Part shown: positions 24,970 to 32,260 of the stretch, piece by piece
Layout: the number at the start of each line of letters is the position of its first letter
How positions within the stretch are numbered: the stretch's first letter is position 1
Assembly: GCA_902826565.1 (NCBI GenBank)
Contig: CADEFF010000017.1
Coordinates: 8,218 to 52,842, forward strand
Reading direction: 5' to 3'
DNA: 44,625 bases
DNA from: an uncultured Rhodospirillaceae bacterium
Lineage (GTDB): Bacteria > Pseudomonadota > Alphaproteobacteria > Dongiales > Dongiaceae
Program-made: the position numbers and the translations under genes
The notes under the pieces: model-generated
The model's input: the letters and a program-made list of their open reading frames with translations, nothing else
The model's database searches: none
Told to the model about the DNA's origin: nothing

Positions 24970-25640
24970 GGCGGCTCGGCGTTCTGGTCGGACTGCCCTT
25001 CGAAGCTGCGATCCTCGCGCCGCATCATTTCGGCAATATGACGGTGCGCTCCGCCGCCGCCCGGCCGGCGCGCGCGCGCCGCGAGGCGGCGGCGCTCCTC
25101 GCGTCGGGCGCGGAGCTGCTGGTGAGCTTCGGGGTCGCGGGCGGGCTCGATCCGGCGCTCCTCCCCGGCGATCTTCTGCTGGCCGAGACCATCGTCGATG
25201 CGGAGGGCCGCCGCTACGCGGCCGATATCGGCGCGCGCGCCGAGCTGCTCGCGGTCCTGAACGACGAGCGGGTCCGCGGCGGCGCGCTCCTCGGCACCGC
25301 CAGGGTGGTCGCGACGCCGGACGCCAAGGCCCGGCTCTTTGCCGGGAGCGGTGCGGCGGCGCTCGATATGGAAAGCCTGCCGCTCGCCGAGGCGGCCGCC
25401 GGGGCCGGCCGGCCCTTCATCGCCGTCAGGGCCGTCGCCGATCCCGCGGGGCGTGCCATTCCCGGGGCGGCGCTGGCCGCGCTGGGGGCGGAGGGCAGGG
25501 TGGATTTCGGGCGGCTGCTGGCCGCGCTCGCGCGCCGTCCCGGCGACCTGGCGGGACTTCCGGCGCTGGCGCGGGACAGCGCCCGCGCGAAGGCCGCCCT
25601 AGGCCGCGCTGCTCTTGGCCTCGCCCGCGCCTTCGGCTGA
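24966..25640 (+). CDS. hpnG: Adenosylhopane nucleosidase HpnG
   Basis: A 224-aa protein of the phosphorylase/nucleosidase superfamily that removes adenine from adenosylhopane, giving a ribosyl or phosphoribosyl hopane. The start is GTG at 24966, inside the shc stop (GTGA), reading VRRLGVLVGLPFEAAIL. The nucleosidase landmarks are LLVSFGVAGGLDPALLPGDLLLAE, where the family has a Ser/Gly-rich base site, and ALDMESLPLAEAA with the ribose-contacting Met-Glu pair. The gene end overlaps the 3' end of hpnH on the other strand by 42 bases. Its substrate is the product of HpnH. Confidence 0.92.
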   Translation: MRRLGVLVGLPFEAAILAPHHFGNMTVRSAAARPARARREAAALLASGAELLVSFGVAGGLDPALLPGDLLLAETIVDAEGRRYAADIGARAELLAVLNDERVRGGALLGTARVVATPDAKARLFAGSGAAALDMESLPLAEAAAGAGRPFIAVRAVADPAGRAIPGAALAALGAEGRVDFGRLLAALARRPGDLAGLPALARDSARAKAALGRAALGLARAFG

Positions 25641-26741
25641 GAGCGTCTTGATCTGGTGGGCGAGCTGGCGCTCGAACACGAACTCGGCCGGCCGCGCATT
25701 GTCGAGCGCGATCTCGGGCGCCATCGGACCCGTGGTCTTCGGCCCCTTGAGCGCGACCTTCAGCGCCTTCAGCGGGTGGGAGAGCGTGTCGTTGACGGCG
25801 GTCGCCTCGTACCCGCAATGCACCATGCAGTCGGCGCATTTCTCGTAATTGCCGGTGCCGTAGCTGTCCCAGGCCGTGGTTTCCATCAGCTCCTTGAAGC
25901 TCTTCACATAGCCTTCGCCCAAGAGGTAGCAGGGCTTCTGCCAGCCGAACACGTTGCGCGTCGGGTTGCCCCAGGGCGTGCAGTGATAGGTCTGGTTGCC
26001 GGCGAGGAAGTCGAGGAACAGGCCCGACTGGTTGAACGCCCACTTCTTGCCCTGGCCGAGCTTGAAGATGTCGCGGAAGAGCTGCTTCGTCTCGCTGCGC
26101 TTCAGGAAATGCTGCTGGTCGGGCGCGCGCTCATAGGCGTAGCCCGGCGAGATCGTGATGCCGCTCACGCCCATCGCCGTGGCGGTATCGAGGAAATGCG
26201 CCACATGCTCCGGCGCCTCGCCGTCGAAGAGCGTGCAGTTCACGTTCACGCGGAAGCCCTTGGCGCGCGCCGCCTTGATCGCCTGCACCGCCCGGTCGTA
26301 GACGCCTTCCTGGCAGACCACCTTGTCGTGACGTTCCTTGTCGCCGTCGAGATGGATCGAGAAGCAGAAATAGGGGCTCGGCTCGAAGAGATGCATCTTC
26401 TTCTCGAGCAGCAGCGCATTGGTGCAGAGATAGACGAACTTGCGCCGCTTGATGATGCCCTGGACGACGGTATGGATTTCCTTGTGCAGCAGCGGCTCGC
26501 CGCCGGCGATCGAGACGATCGGCGCGCCGCATTCGTCCACCGCGCCGAGGCAGTCCTCGACCGACAGGCGCTTGTTCAGGATGTCGTCCGGATAGTCGAT
26601 CTTGCCGCAGCCGGCGCAGGCGAGGTTGCAGCGGAACAGCGGCTCCAGCATCAGCACGAGCGGATATCGCGCATTGCCCTTGAGGCGCTGGCGAATCAGG
26701 TAGGAGCCGACATGCAGCTTTTGAATCAGCGGTACTGACAA
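25599..26741 (-). CDS. hpnH: Adenosyl-hopene transferase HpnH (radical SAM)
   Basis: A 380-aa radical SAM enzyme that couples hopene to a 5'-deoxyadenosyl group, starting C35 side-chain synthesis. The cluster motif is CNLACAGC (Cys38, Cys42, Cys45), preceded by PLVLMLEPLFR. SIAGGEPLLHKEI matches the SAM-binding GGE motif. The C-terminal region carries extra cysteines (CADCMVHCGYEA), usual for HpnH. The start is TTG at 26741 (MSVPLIQKLHVGSY), supported by AGGAG eight bases upstream. It lies 27 bases after ispH on the same strand, so the two form an operon. The last 42 bases overlap hpnG tail to tail. Confidence 0.95.
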   Translation of the reverse strand: MSVPLIQKLHVGSYLIRQRLKGNARYPLVLMLEPLFRCNLACAGCGKIDYPDDILNKRLSVEDCLGAVDECGAPIVSIAGGEPLLHKEIHTVVQGIIKRRKFVYLCTNALLLEKKMHLFEPSPYFCFSIHLDGDKERHDKVVCQEGVYDRAVQAIKAARAKGFRVNVNCTLFDGEAPEHVAHFLDTATAMGVSGITISPGYAYERAPDQQHFLKRSETKQLFRDIFKLGQGKKWAFNQSGLFLDFLAGNQTYHCTPWGNPTRNVFGWQKPCYLLGEGYVKSFKELMETTAWDSYGTGNYEKCADCMVHCGYEATAVNDTLSHPLKALKVALKGPKTTGPMAPEIALDNARPAEFVFERQLAHQIKTLSAEGAGEAKSSAA

Positions 26742-26768
26742 AACGAGGACTCCTGAGCGGCGGTGAGG

Positions 26769-27782
26769 TTATTCGGCCGCGGGCGCATCCGCATCGCGAT
26801 GCGGCTTGCCCATGCGGCCGTAAGGGGAGCCCGCCACATCCCACAGCATGTCGGGCAGCTTGAAGCGGACATTCTCCTCCACCCCCTCGAGATTGGTGAT
26901 CTCGACGGGGCGGATGCGGTCGAGCCGCGCCAGCACTTCCTGGACCAACTCTTCCGGCGCCGAGGCGCCCGCGGTGAGGCCGATGGTATCGATCCCGTGG
27001 AACCAGCGCGGATCGATGTCCTCGGCGGTGTCGATGAGATAGCTCGGAATGCCGATCTCGGTCGCGATCTCCCGCAGCCGGTTCGAATTGGAGCTGTTGG
27101 GCGAGCCGACCACGAGGATCGCGCCCACATGGGCCGCGAGGATGCGCACCGCCTGCTGGCGGTTCTGCGTCGCATAGCAGATGTCGCGGACGTCCGGCCC
27201 TTGCACCTTCGGGAAGCGGAGCTTGAGCGCGTCGATGATGACGCGGGTATCGTCGACCGAGAGCGTGGTCTGGGTGATGTAGGCGACCTTGGCCGGATCG
27301 CGCACCTTGAGCTTGCCGACGTCGGCGATCGACTGCACCAGATGCACGCCGCCGGGGATGCGTCCGCGGGTGCCCTCGACCTCCGGATGGCCCTCATGGC
27401 CGATCAGGATGATGTCGAAGCCCTTCTCGGCGTAACGCTGGCCTTCGCGATGCACCTTGGCGACGAGCGGGCAGGTGGCGTCGATCACCGGCAGGTCGCG
27501 GAGTGCTGCGTCGTCGGCGATCTTCTGCGAGACGCCATGCGCGCTGAACACGGTGATGGCGCCTTCCGGCACCTCGTCCAGCTCGTCGACGAAGCGCGCG
27601 CCGATGCTGCGCAGCTTCTCCACCACGCGCTTGTTGTGGACGATCTCGTGCCGGACATAGACCGGGGGCCCGTATTTCTGCAGCGCGAGCTCGACGATCT
27701 CGACGGCGCGTTCGACGCCGGCGCAGAAGCCTCGCGGCTGCGCGAGAATCACGCGCATCTTGGCGGTATTCTGCGTCACCAT
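26769..27782 (-). CDS. ispH: 4-hydroxy-3-methylbut-2-enyl diphosphate reductase
   Basis: A 337-aa iron-sulfur enzyme, the last step of the MEP pathway, making IPP and DMAPP from HMBPP. The three cluster cysteines are Cys20 ([11 protein letters not shown]), Cys104 (VIDATCPLV) and Cys202 ([10 protein letters not shown]). Conserved substrate-site residues include [24 protein letters not shown] and the SSNSNRL block. The ATG at 27782 has AGGAA upstream; a longer reading from 27911 adds 43 residues with no family match. It is first gene of an ispH-hpnH operon, physically linking isoprenoid precursor supply to hopanoid synthesis. Confidence 0.96.
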   Translation of the reverse strand: MVTQNTAKMRVILAQPRGFCAGVERAVEIVELALQKYGPPVYVRHEIVHNKRVVEKLRSIGARFVDELDEVPEGAITVFSAHGVSQKIADDAALRDLPVIDATCPLVAKVHREGQRYAEKGFDIILIGHEGHPEVEGTRGRIPGGVHLVQSIADVGKLKVRDPAKVAYITQTTLSVDDTRVIIDALKLRFPKVQGPDVRDICYATQNRQQAVRILAAHVGAILVVGSPNSSNSNRLREIATEIGIPSYLIDTAEDIDPRWFHGIDTIGLTAGASAPEELVQEVLARLDRIRPVEITNLEGVEENVRFKLPDMLWDVAGSPYGRMGKPHRDADAPAAE

Positions 27783-27940
27783 CCGTCGGTTCCTGGGTAA
27801 TTCCCCGGCCGAAGGCCCCGAAACGGGCCCCGGCAGTGCAGAATCGGGCTCATTTAGCCCCCATAGGGACCATAGGGCGGGGGGCGGGTCAACCCACCTT
27901 GCTCGTGGCAAGGGCGCGGCAGGAGGCCGTTAAGGTCCGC
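27783..27940 (-). promoter_or_regulatory. Upstream region of ispH-hpnH
   Basis: The gap upstream of ispH must contain its promoter, since the gene before it ends in a hairpin. CCATAGGG is repeated at 27861-27868 and 27870-27877. A TTGACC occurs near 27887 on the minus strand, but no good -10 box follows at 16-18 bases. No known operator is recognised. Confidence 0.3.
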
Positions 27941-27962
27941 AAAACCCTGTTCGGAACAGGGC
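27941..27962 (-). terminator. Intrinsic terminator after hpnN
   Basis: Read on the minus strand, CCCTGTT and AACAGGG form a perfect 7-bp stem around CCG, starting within five bases of the hpnN stop and followed by TTTT. This is a compact intrinsic terminator and separates hpnN from the ispH-hpnH operon. Confidence 0.65.
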
Positions 27963-27963
27963 T

Positions 27964-30576
27964 TTAGCCGCTCCGCCCGGTCCGCCCGATCCGGCGGCGC
28001 TGCCGGAGCTCGAACAGCGCCGGAAGCAGCAAAAGTGTCGCGCCAAGGGTCCAAAGGATGGCCACAGCGAGCATAATGCCCATGCTCCGGATGCCTTCAT
28101 GCGTCGAAACCGCGAGGCTGGCGAAGGAGAAGATCGTGGTGAGGGTGCTGAATACGCTCGCCCGCGGCGTCGAGGTGCGGAACAGATCCGTGCCCGGCAC
28201 CTCCTCCCGCGCCCGCATGACGAAATGGGTGCCGCTCGCGACGCCGAGCCCGAAGAGGAGGGGCAGCGCGATGACGTTCGCGAAATTGAGCGGCTCGCCG
28301 AGAAGCGTGGTGCTGGCGATGGTGAGGAGCCCCGCCAGCAGCACGGGCAGCAGCACATAGAGCATGTCCACCATGCTGCGCAGCACCGCGGCGAGGAGCA
28401 GCACGAGCCCCACCATCGCGATGATCCCGGCCTGCATCATCGCCTTGGTCACGGCGCGCCCGCCCTCGACGAGGCCGATCGCGGCGCCCGTGGCGTCGGG
28501 CGCGATGGTGCGGATATGGTCGGCGAAGCGCTCCAGCGCCTTCGAATCATGCACCACGTCGGCGGTCGGGATCACCTGGATCCGGGCCGCGCCGTCCGGC
28601 GCCAGCCAGCGTTCCTCGAGCCCCGCGGGAAGATTGTCGAGGGTAATGGGCTCGGCGCCGATCGCCGTCCCGATCCGCTCGAGCAGGGCCGGGAAGTAGC
28701 GGAAGAGGTCGGCCTGGAAGCGATCCTGCGCCGCCTTGTCCGCCCCCGCGAGCCGGCCGAGCGACGCGCGGAGCGCGCCATAGGCGTCGCGCGTCGCGGC
28801 ATCGAGCGTGTCGGGCAGGCTCCCGAGCTTCGCCGCGAGCTTCGTCGCCGCCGCGACCATTCGCCCGTCGCTCGGCGGCGGCACGGGATCGGCCTCGAGC
28901 GCCGGCAGCAGCAGGAATTGCAGGTCGGCGAGCATGGCGAGCTTTGCGTCCTGGTCGGCCGGCAGGAACGTCGAGAGCGTCACCACGCGATGGATGTCCG
29001 GCAGCGCGCGGAGCTTCGTCGCGAGCGCATCCGCCTCGGCGAGGTTCGGCTCCAGGATTTCGGCGGGATAGGAAAGCCCGGTCCCGCCTTGCGCCAGATG
29101 ATGGAAGGCGATGACGGAAGGCGCGCCCGGATCCTTGAGATTGAGCGGGTTCTCGTCGAAGGTGAGCTGCGGCAGGGTGAAGAGCGCCCCGATCGCGGCC
29201 AGCGCCAGCAGCGCCACCACCGTGCGCGCATGACGGCGGAGGAACCCCTCGACCGGCAGGCCGAGGCTGCCGATCGGCAATGGCTTCAACCGCGGCATCT
29301 TGAGGGCGAGAAGCGCCGGCATCACCGTGACGGTGGCGAAGAAGGCGATCAGCATCCCGCCGCCCGCGATGATGCCGAGCTCGGACAGCCCGATATAGGC
29401 GGTCGGGACGAACGCGCAGAAGCCGAAGGCGGCGCCCACGGTGCAGAGCAGCAGCGCCGGTCCCGCGCCGGCCACCGCCTCGCTCAGCACGGCGATCTTG
29501 CTATGCCCCGCGTCCAGCGCCTCGCGGATGCGGAGCGCGAAATGGATGCTGAAATCCTCGCCGAGCCCGACGAACAGCACCGCGAAGGTCATCGAGATGA
29601 GATTGAGCTGGCCGACGAAGACGGCCGCGAAGGCCGCGGTCCAGAGCAGTCCGACATTGAGCGTGATCAGCGCCGCCACCGCGAGCCAGACCGAGCGCAC
29701 GCTCCAGAACAGCAGGGAGCCGACGGTGACGACCGAGATCACGAAGGCGATCCCCACGCCCTGCGAGGCGGATTCCAGCTCCTCCGCGGAGAGGGCGGCG
29801 GGGCCGGTCACATAGACCTTCGCCGCGCCGGAAAGCGCCTCGGGCATGGCCGCGATCGTCGCGCGGATCGAGCCGATGGCGACCCCCGCAGGCGCCATCG
29901 AGCCGAAATCGAGATCGGGCTGGACCGAGAGATATTGCCGGCCGGGATCGGCATCCGCGCCGCCCGCCTGCATCAGGCCCTGCCAGGAGAAGGGGCGGCT
30001 TTCTCCGGCGAGGGCGCGCTCGATCGCCGGCGCGAGCGCCTCCGTCACCGGGCGCAGCGACGAAAGGTCGCGGGAGAGATCGGTCGAGTTGTCGATCGTG
30101 TCGCCGAGCAGATCGAAGAGCGTCGAGGCGCGAGGGTCGCGCGCGAGCTCCGCCAGCAGGGGTTGCGCGGCGGCGAGGGCGTCGGTGAATTCCGCGAGGC
30201 TCGCCTCCGGCAGCAGCAGGAGACCGTTCCGGTCGAAGAAGGCGCCGCCGTTCTGCCGGAACACCGCTTCGACGCCGGCCTTGCCTTCGAGCCCGTGCGC
30301 GAGCCAGTCGGCCGCCGCTTCGGCTGCCTCGGGAATGTCGCTTTCCACGGCGATAACGATGCTGTCCCGGTCGGGCGGGAAGGCGGCTGTGAATTGCCGC
30401 GACGCGACCCTATATGGCAGACGCGGGTCGATCATCGCCGAGGTGTCGGTGTTGATGGTGAGCGTTTCGACTGTATAAATTAGGCCGAGGATCGTGGCCG
30501 CCGCCGACAGAAGCAGAACGAGGCGCGGATACTGCGCGATGCGCCTTACCCACCAGGTGAGCAGGTTCGCGACCAT
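27964..30576 (-). CDS. hpnN: Hopanoid transporter HpnN (RND/MMPL family)
   Basis: An 870-aa RND-type inner-membrane transporter that, in Rhodopseudomonas, is needed to move hopanoids to the outer membrane. The layout is two repeats, each a first helix, a large periplasmic domain and five or six helices. Helix 1 is LVLLLSAAATILGLIYTVETL; a sterol-sensing-like helical block with GLGEDFSIHFALRIREAL is in the first half, and LGVASGTHFVMRAREEV is its counterpart in the second half. The ending LRQRRRIGRTGR is a cytoplasmic basic tail. It is divergent from hpnM with 80 bases between. Confidence 0.93.
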   Translation of the reverse strand: MVANLLTWWVRRIAQYPRLVLLLSAAATILGLIYTVETLTINTDTSAMIDPRLPYRVASRQFTAAFPPDRDSIVIAVESDIPEAAEAAADWLAHGLEGKAGVEAVFRQNGGAFFDRNGLLLLPEASLAEFTDALAAAQPLLAELARDPRASTLFDLLGDTIDNSTDLSRDLSSLRPVTEALAPAIERALAGESRPFSWQGLMQAGGADADPGRQYLSVQPDLDFGSMAPAGVAIGSIRATIAAMPEALSGAAKVYVTGPAALSAEELESASQGVGIAFVISVVTVGSLLFWSVRSVWLAVAALITLNVGLLWTAAFAAVFVGQLNLISMTFAVLFVGLGEDFSIHFALRIREALDAGHSKIAVLSEAVAGAGPALLLCTVGAAFGFCAFVPTAYIGLSELGIIAGGGMLIAFFATVTVMPALLALKMPRLKPLPIGSLGLPVEGFLRRHARTVVALLALAAIGALFTLPQLTFDENPLNLKDPGAPSVIAFHHLAQGGTGLSYPAEILEPNLAEADALATKLRALPDIHRVVTLSTFLPADQDAKLAMLADLQFLLLPALEADPVPPPSDGRMVAAATKLAAKLGSLPDTLDAATRDAYGALRASLGRLAGADKAAQDRFQADLFRYFPALLERIGTAIGAEPITLDNLPAGLEERWLAPDGAARIQVIPTADVVHDSKALERFADHIRTIAPDATGAAIGLVEGGRAVTKAMMQAGIIAMVGLVLLLAAVLRSMVDMLYVLLPVLLAGLLTIASTTLLGEPLNFANVIALPLLFGLGVASGTHFVMRAREEVPGTDLFRTSTPRASVFSTLTTIFSFASLAVSTHEGIRSMGIMLAVAILWTLGATLLLLPALFELRQRRRIGRTGRSG

Positions 30577-30656
30577 GCCGGCCTACTCCGTCAACGATCG
30601 GACGCTTCGTTCGGCGTCGCCGGCAACTGCGCCCGGGAGACCGTGAAGCGGCAAGG
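30577..30656. promoter_or_regulatory. Divergent promoter gap hpnN/hpnM
   Basis: Eighty bases separate the start codons of hpnN and hpnM, so promoters for both must overlap here unless transcription begins inside a coding region. A GGAG on the minus strand 8-12 bases from the hpnN ATG is its ribosome binding site. No clear -10 box is visible. Confidence 0.35.
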
Positions 30657-31319
30657 ATGAAGAAGAAGATGGCAGGCGCGTTTCATCGTCCCGTCGGAAG
30701 AGGGTTCCTCGGCGCAATCCTGGGGGCGTTCTGGCTTTTGGCCACCGCCCAAAGCGTCGCAGCCGGCCCCGCAAGCGATGTCGTCGGCAAGCTCAATGCA
30801 GCCTTCCTGCAGGTCATGAAAGACGGGCCCGCCCTCGGTTATGAAGGCCGCTACGAGCAACTCGAGCCTGTGGTATCGGAGGCTTTCGATTTCGCGATCA
30901 TGGCGCGGGTGGCGGCGGGGAGCCATTGGCGCAACTTGACCGAAGCGCAACGTGCAACGCTGGCCGACAGCTTTCGTCGCTATTCTCTAGCCGTGTATGC
31001 CGCGCGCTTCAAGGAATATTCGGGTCAGAAATTCGAGATCCTGGACGAGCAGCCGAAAGACAAGGGCGCGGTCCTGGTGCAGAACCAGATCGTCCGCTCG
31101 GACGGCGATCCGGTCCGCATCGACTATCTGCTGCATCCCGAAGCGAGCGGGCAGTTGCGCATCGTCGACGTGTTCCTGAAATCCTCGATCAGCGAGCTCG
31201 CCGTGCGCCGGTCCGAGTTCACCGGGGTGATCGGCAGCCAGGGCTTCGACGCGCTCATCGCCACGCTGGAGAAGCGCATCAAGGAATTCGCGGCCGGCAA
31301 GGACGCGGAAGTGGAGTAG
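30657..31319 (+). CDS. hpnM: HpnM, MlaC/Ttg2D-like periplasmic lipid carrier
   Basis: A 220-aa secreted protein of the MlaC/toluene-tolerance Ttg2D family, in the hopanoid-associated subgroup HpnM. A basic N-terminus and hydrophobic stretch GAILGAFWLLATAQSVAAG form a signal peptide, cleaved after about residue 35. The mature part shows VVSEAFDFAIMARVAAGSHWRNLTEAQRATL, the typical helix pair, followed by the beta-sheet that forms the lipid pocket. It probably shuttles a hopanoid or lipid across the periplasm together with HpnN, encoded divergently. An alternative ATG at 30669 would shorten the signal peptide's basic end. Confidence 0.88.
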   Translation: MKKKMAGAFHRPVGRGFLGAILGAFWLLATAQSVAAGPASDVVGKLNAAFLQVMKDGPALGYEGRYEQLEPVVSEAFDFAIMARVAAGSHWRNLTEAQRATLADSFRRYSLAVYAARFKEYSGQKFEILDEQPKDKGAVLVQNQIVRSDGDPVRIDYLLHPEASGQLRIVDVFLKSSISELAVRRSEFTGVIGSQGFDALIATLEKRIKEFAAGKDAEVE

Positions 31320-31361
31320 GCATCAACCGCGCCCGGATCGCCGGGCCGTCAGGGGGCACGA

Positions 31362-32126
31362 ATGATCACTGCGGATCTCAAGGGAAAGAAGGCGCTCGTC
31401 ACCGGCGCCGCCTCGGGCATCGGGCTCGCGACGGCGGAGCTGCTCGCGCGCATGGGCGCCAAGGTCGCGATCAACGATCTCGCGCGGAGCGAGCGCCTGC
31501 CGAAGGAAGTCGAACGGCTGAGATCGACGGGCGTCGACGTCATCGCGGCGCCCGGCGACGTGGGCGACGCCAAGGATGCCGCCCGCATGGTCGAGACGGC
31601 CGCCGCCGCGATGGGCGGGCTCGACTACCTGGTGAACAATGCCGGCACGCCCGGCACCGACCGGCCGATCCCGCCCTCCGACCTCGAGCGGCAGGACGAA
31701 GCCTTCTGGCAGAAGCTGCTTTCGGTCAATCTCATCGGTCCCTTCCGCTGCGTCCGCGCGGCGGCACCGCATCTGAAGAAGAGCCGCGGCGCCATCGTCA
31801 ATACCGCGTCGATCTCCGCCTTCGGGCGCGGCGGCTCCAGCAGCGTCTATTGCATGACCAAGGCCGGCCTCGTGAGCATGACCAAGGAGCTCGCCCGCGG
31901 CCTCGCGCCCGAGGTGCGGGTCAATGCGATCGCGCCCGGCCTCGTGCAGGGCTCCAACTGGCAATGCCGCTGGACCGAGGACGAGGTCGACAGCGACGTC
32001 GCGAACATCCCGCTGCAGCGGCCCGGAAAGATCGAGGATTATGCCGAGGCGATCTTCTATCTCTGCGCCGGCGCGCCCTACATTACCGGCGTGACGCTGA
32101 TGGTGGATGGCGGGCTCTCGATCTGA
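31362..32126 (+). CDS. SDR family oxidoreductase
   Basis: A 254-aa classical short-chain dehydrogenase/reductase. The cofactor loop is VTGAASGIG (residues 14-22), the structural NNAG motif follows near residue 91, and the catalytic triad is seen as Ser in NTASIS and Tyr/Lys in YCMTK. The C-terminus ITGVTLMVDGGLSI is standard. It starts 42 bases after hpnM with AGGGGGC upstream, so the two may be cotranscribed. The NAINDL pattern after strand 2 (VAINDLARSERL) has an acidic residue, which suggests NAD(H) preference. The substrate is unknown; a hopanoid side-chain role is possible only by location. Confidence 0.88.
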   Translation: MITADLKGKKALVTGAASGIGLATAELLARMGAKVAINDLARSERLPKEVERLRSTGVDVIAAPGDVGDAKDAARMVETAAAAMGGLDYLVNNAGTPGTDRPIPPSDLERQDEAFWQKLLSVNLIGPFRCVRAAAPHLKKSRGAIVNTASISAFGRGGSSSVYCMTKAGLVSMTKELARGLAPEVRVNAIAPGLVQGSNWQCRWTEDEVDSDVANIPLQRPGKIEDYAEAIFYLCAGAPYITGVTLMVDGGLSI

Positions 32127-32153
32127 CCCGGGCGTCCTTCGCCGGCGGCGGCG

Positions 32154-32260
32154 CTGAAGCATTTTCCCGCGAACCGGTGTCCGCTTCGCGGCAAGAAATG
32201 CGACCAGACCATGGAACCTGGAGCGCGTTCCGATTCGACTTCGAGGAGAATCGCGCTAGA
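32154..32260 (+). repeat. Alphaproteobacterial palindromic intergenic element, copy A
   Basis: This 107-base element matches the copy at 36254-36359 in opposite orientation over its whole length. It has two hairpin modules: one around CGCGAA (32168-32173) and TTCGCG (32185-32190), the other beginning GAGCGCGTTCC (32221-32231). A conserved ATGCGACCAGACCA lies between them. It resembles the RIME-type mosaic repeats of Rhizobiales. It lies between convergent genes, and its last bases supply the TAG stop of the GT39 gene. Confidence 0.8.

Noticed and set aside
27783-27911. Earlier start for ispH
   Set aside because: The added 43 residues are Pro/Trp/Arg-rich with no match to IspH; ATG 27782 has a ribosome binding site.
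28099-30483. A 794-codon open frame on the plus strand
   Set aside because: It is antisense to hpnN, has no recognisable domain, and its composition (Arg, Glu, Gly, His) is that of a shadow frame.
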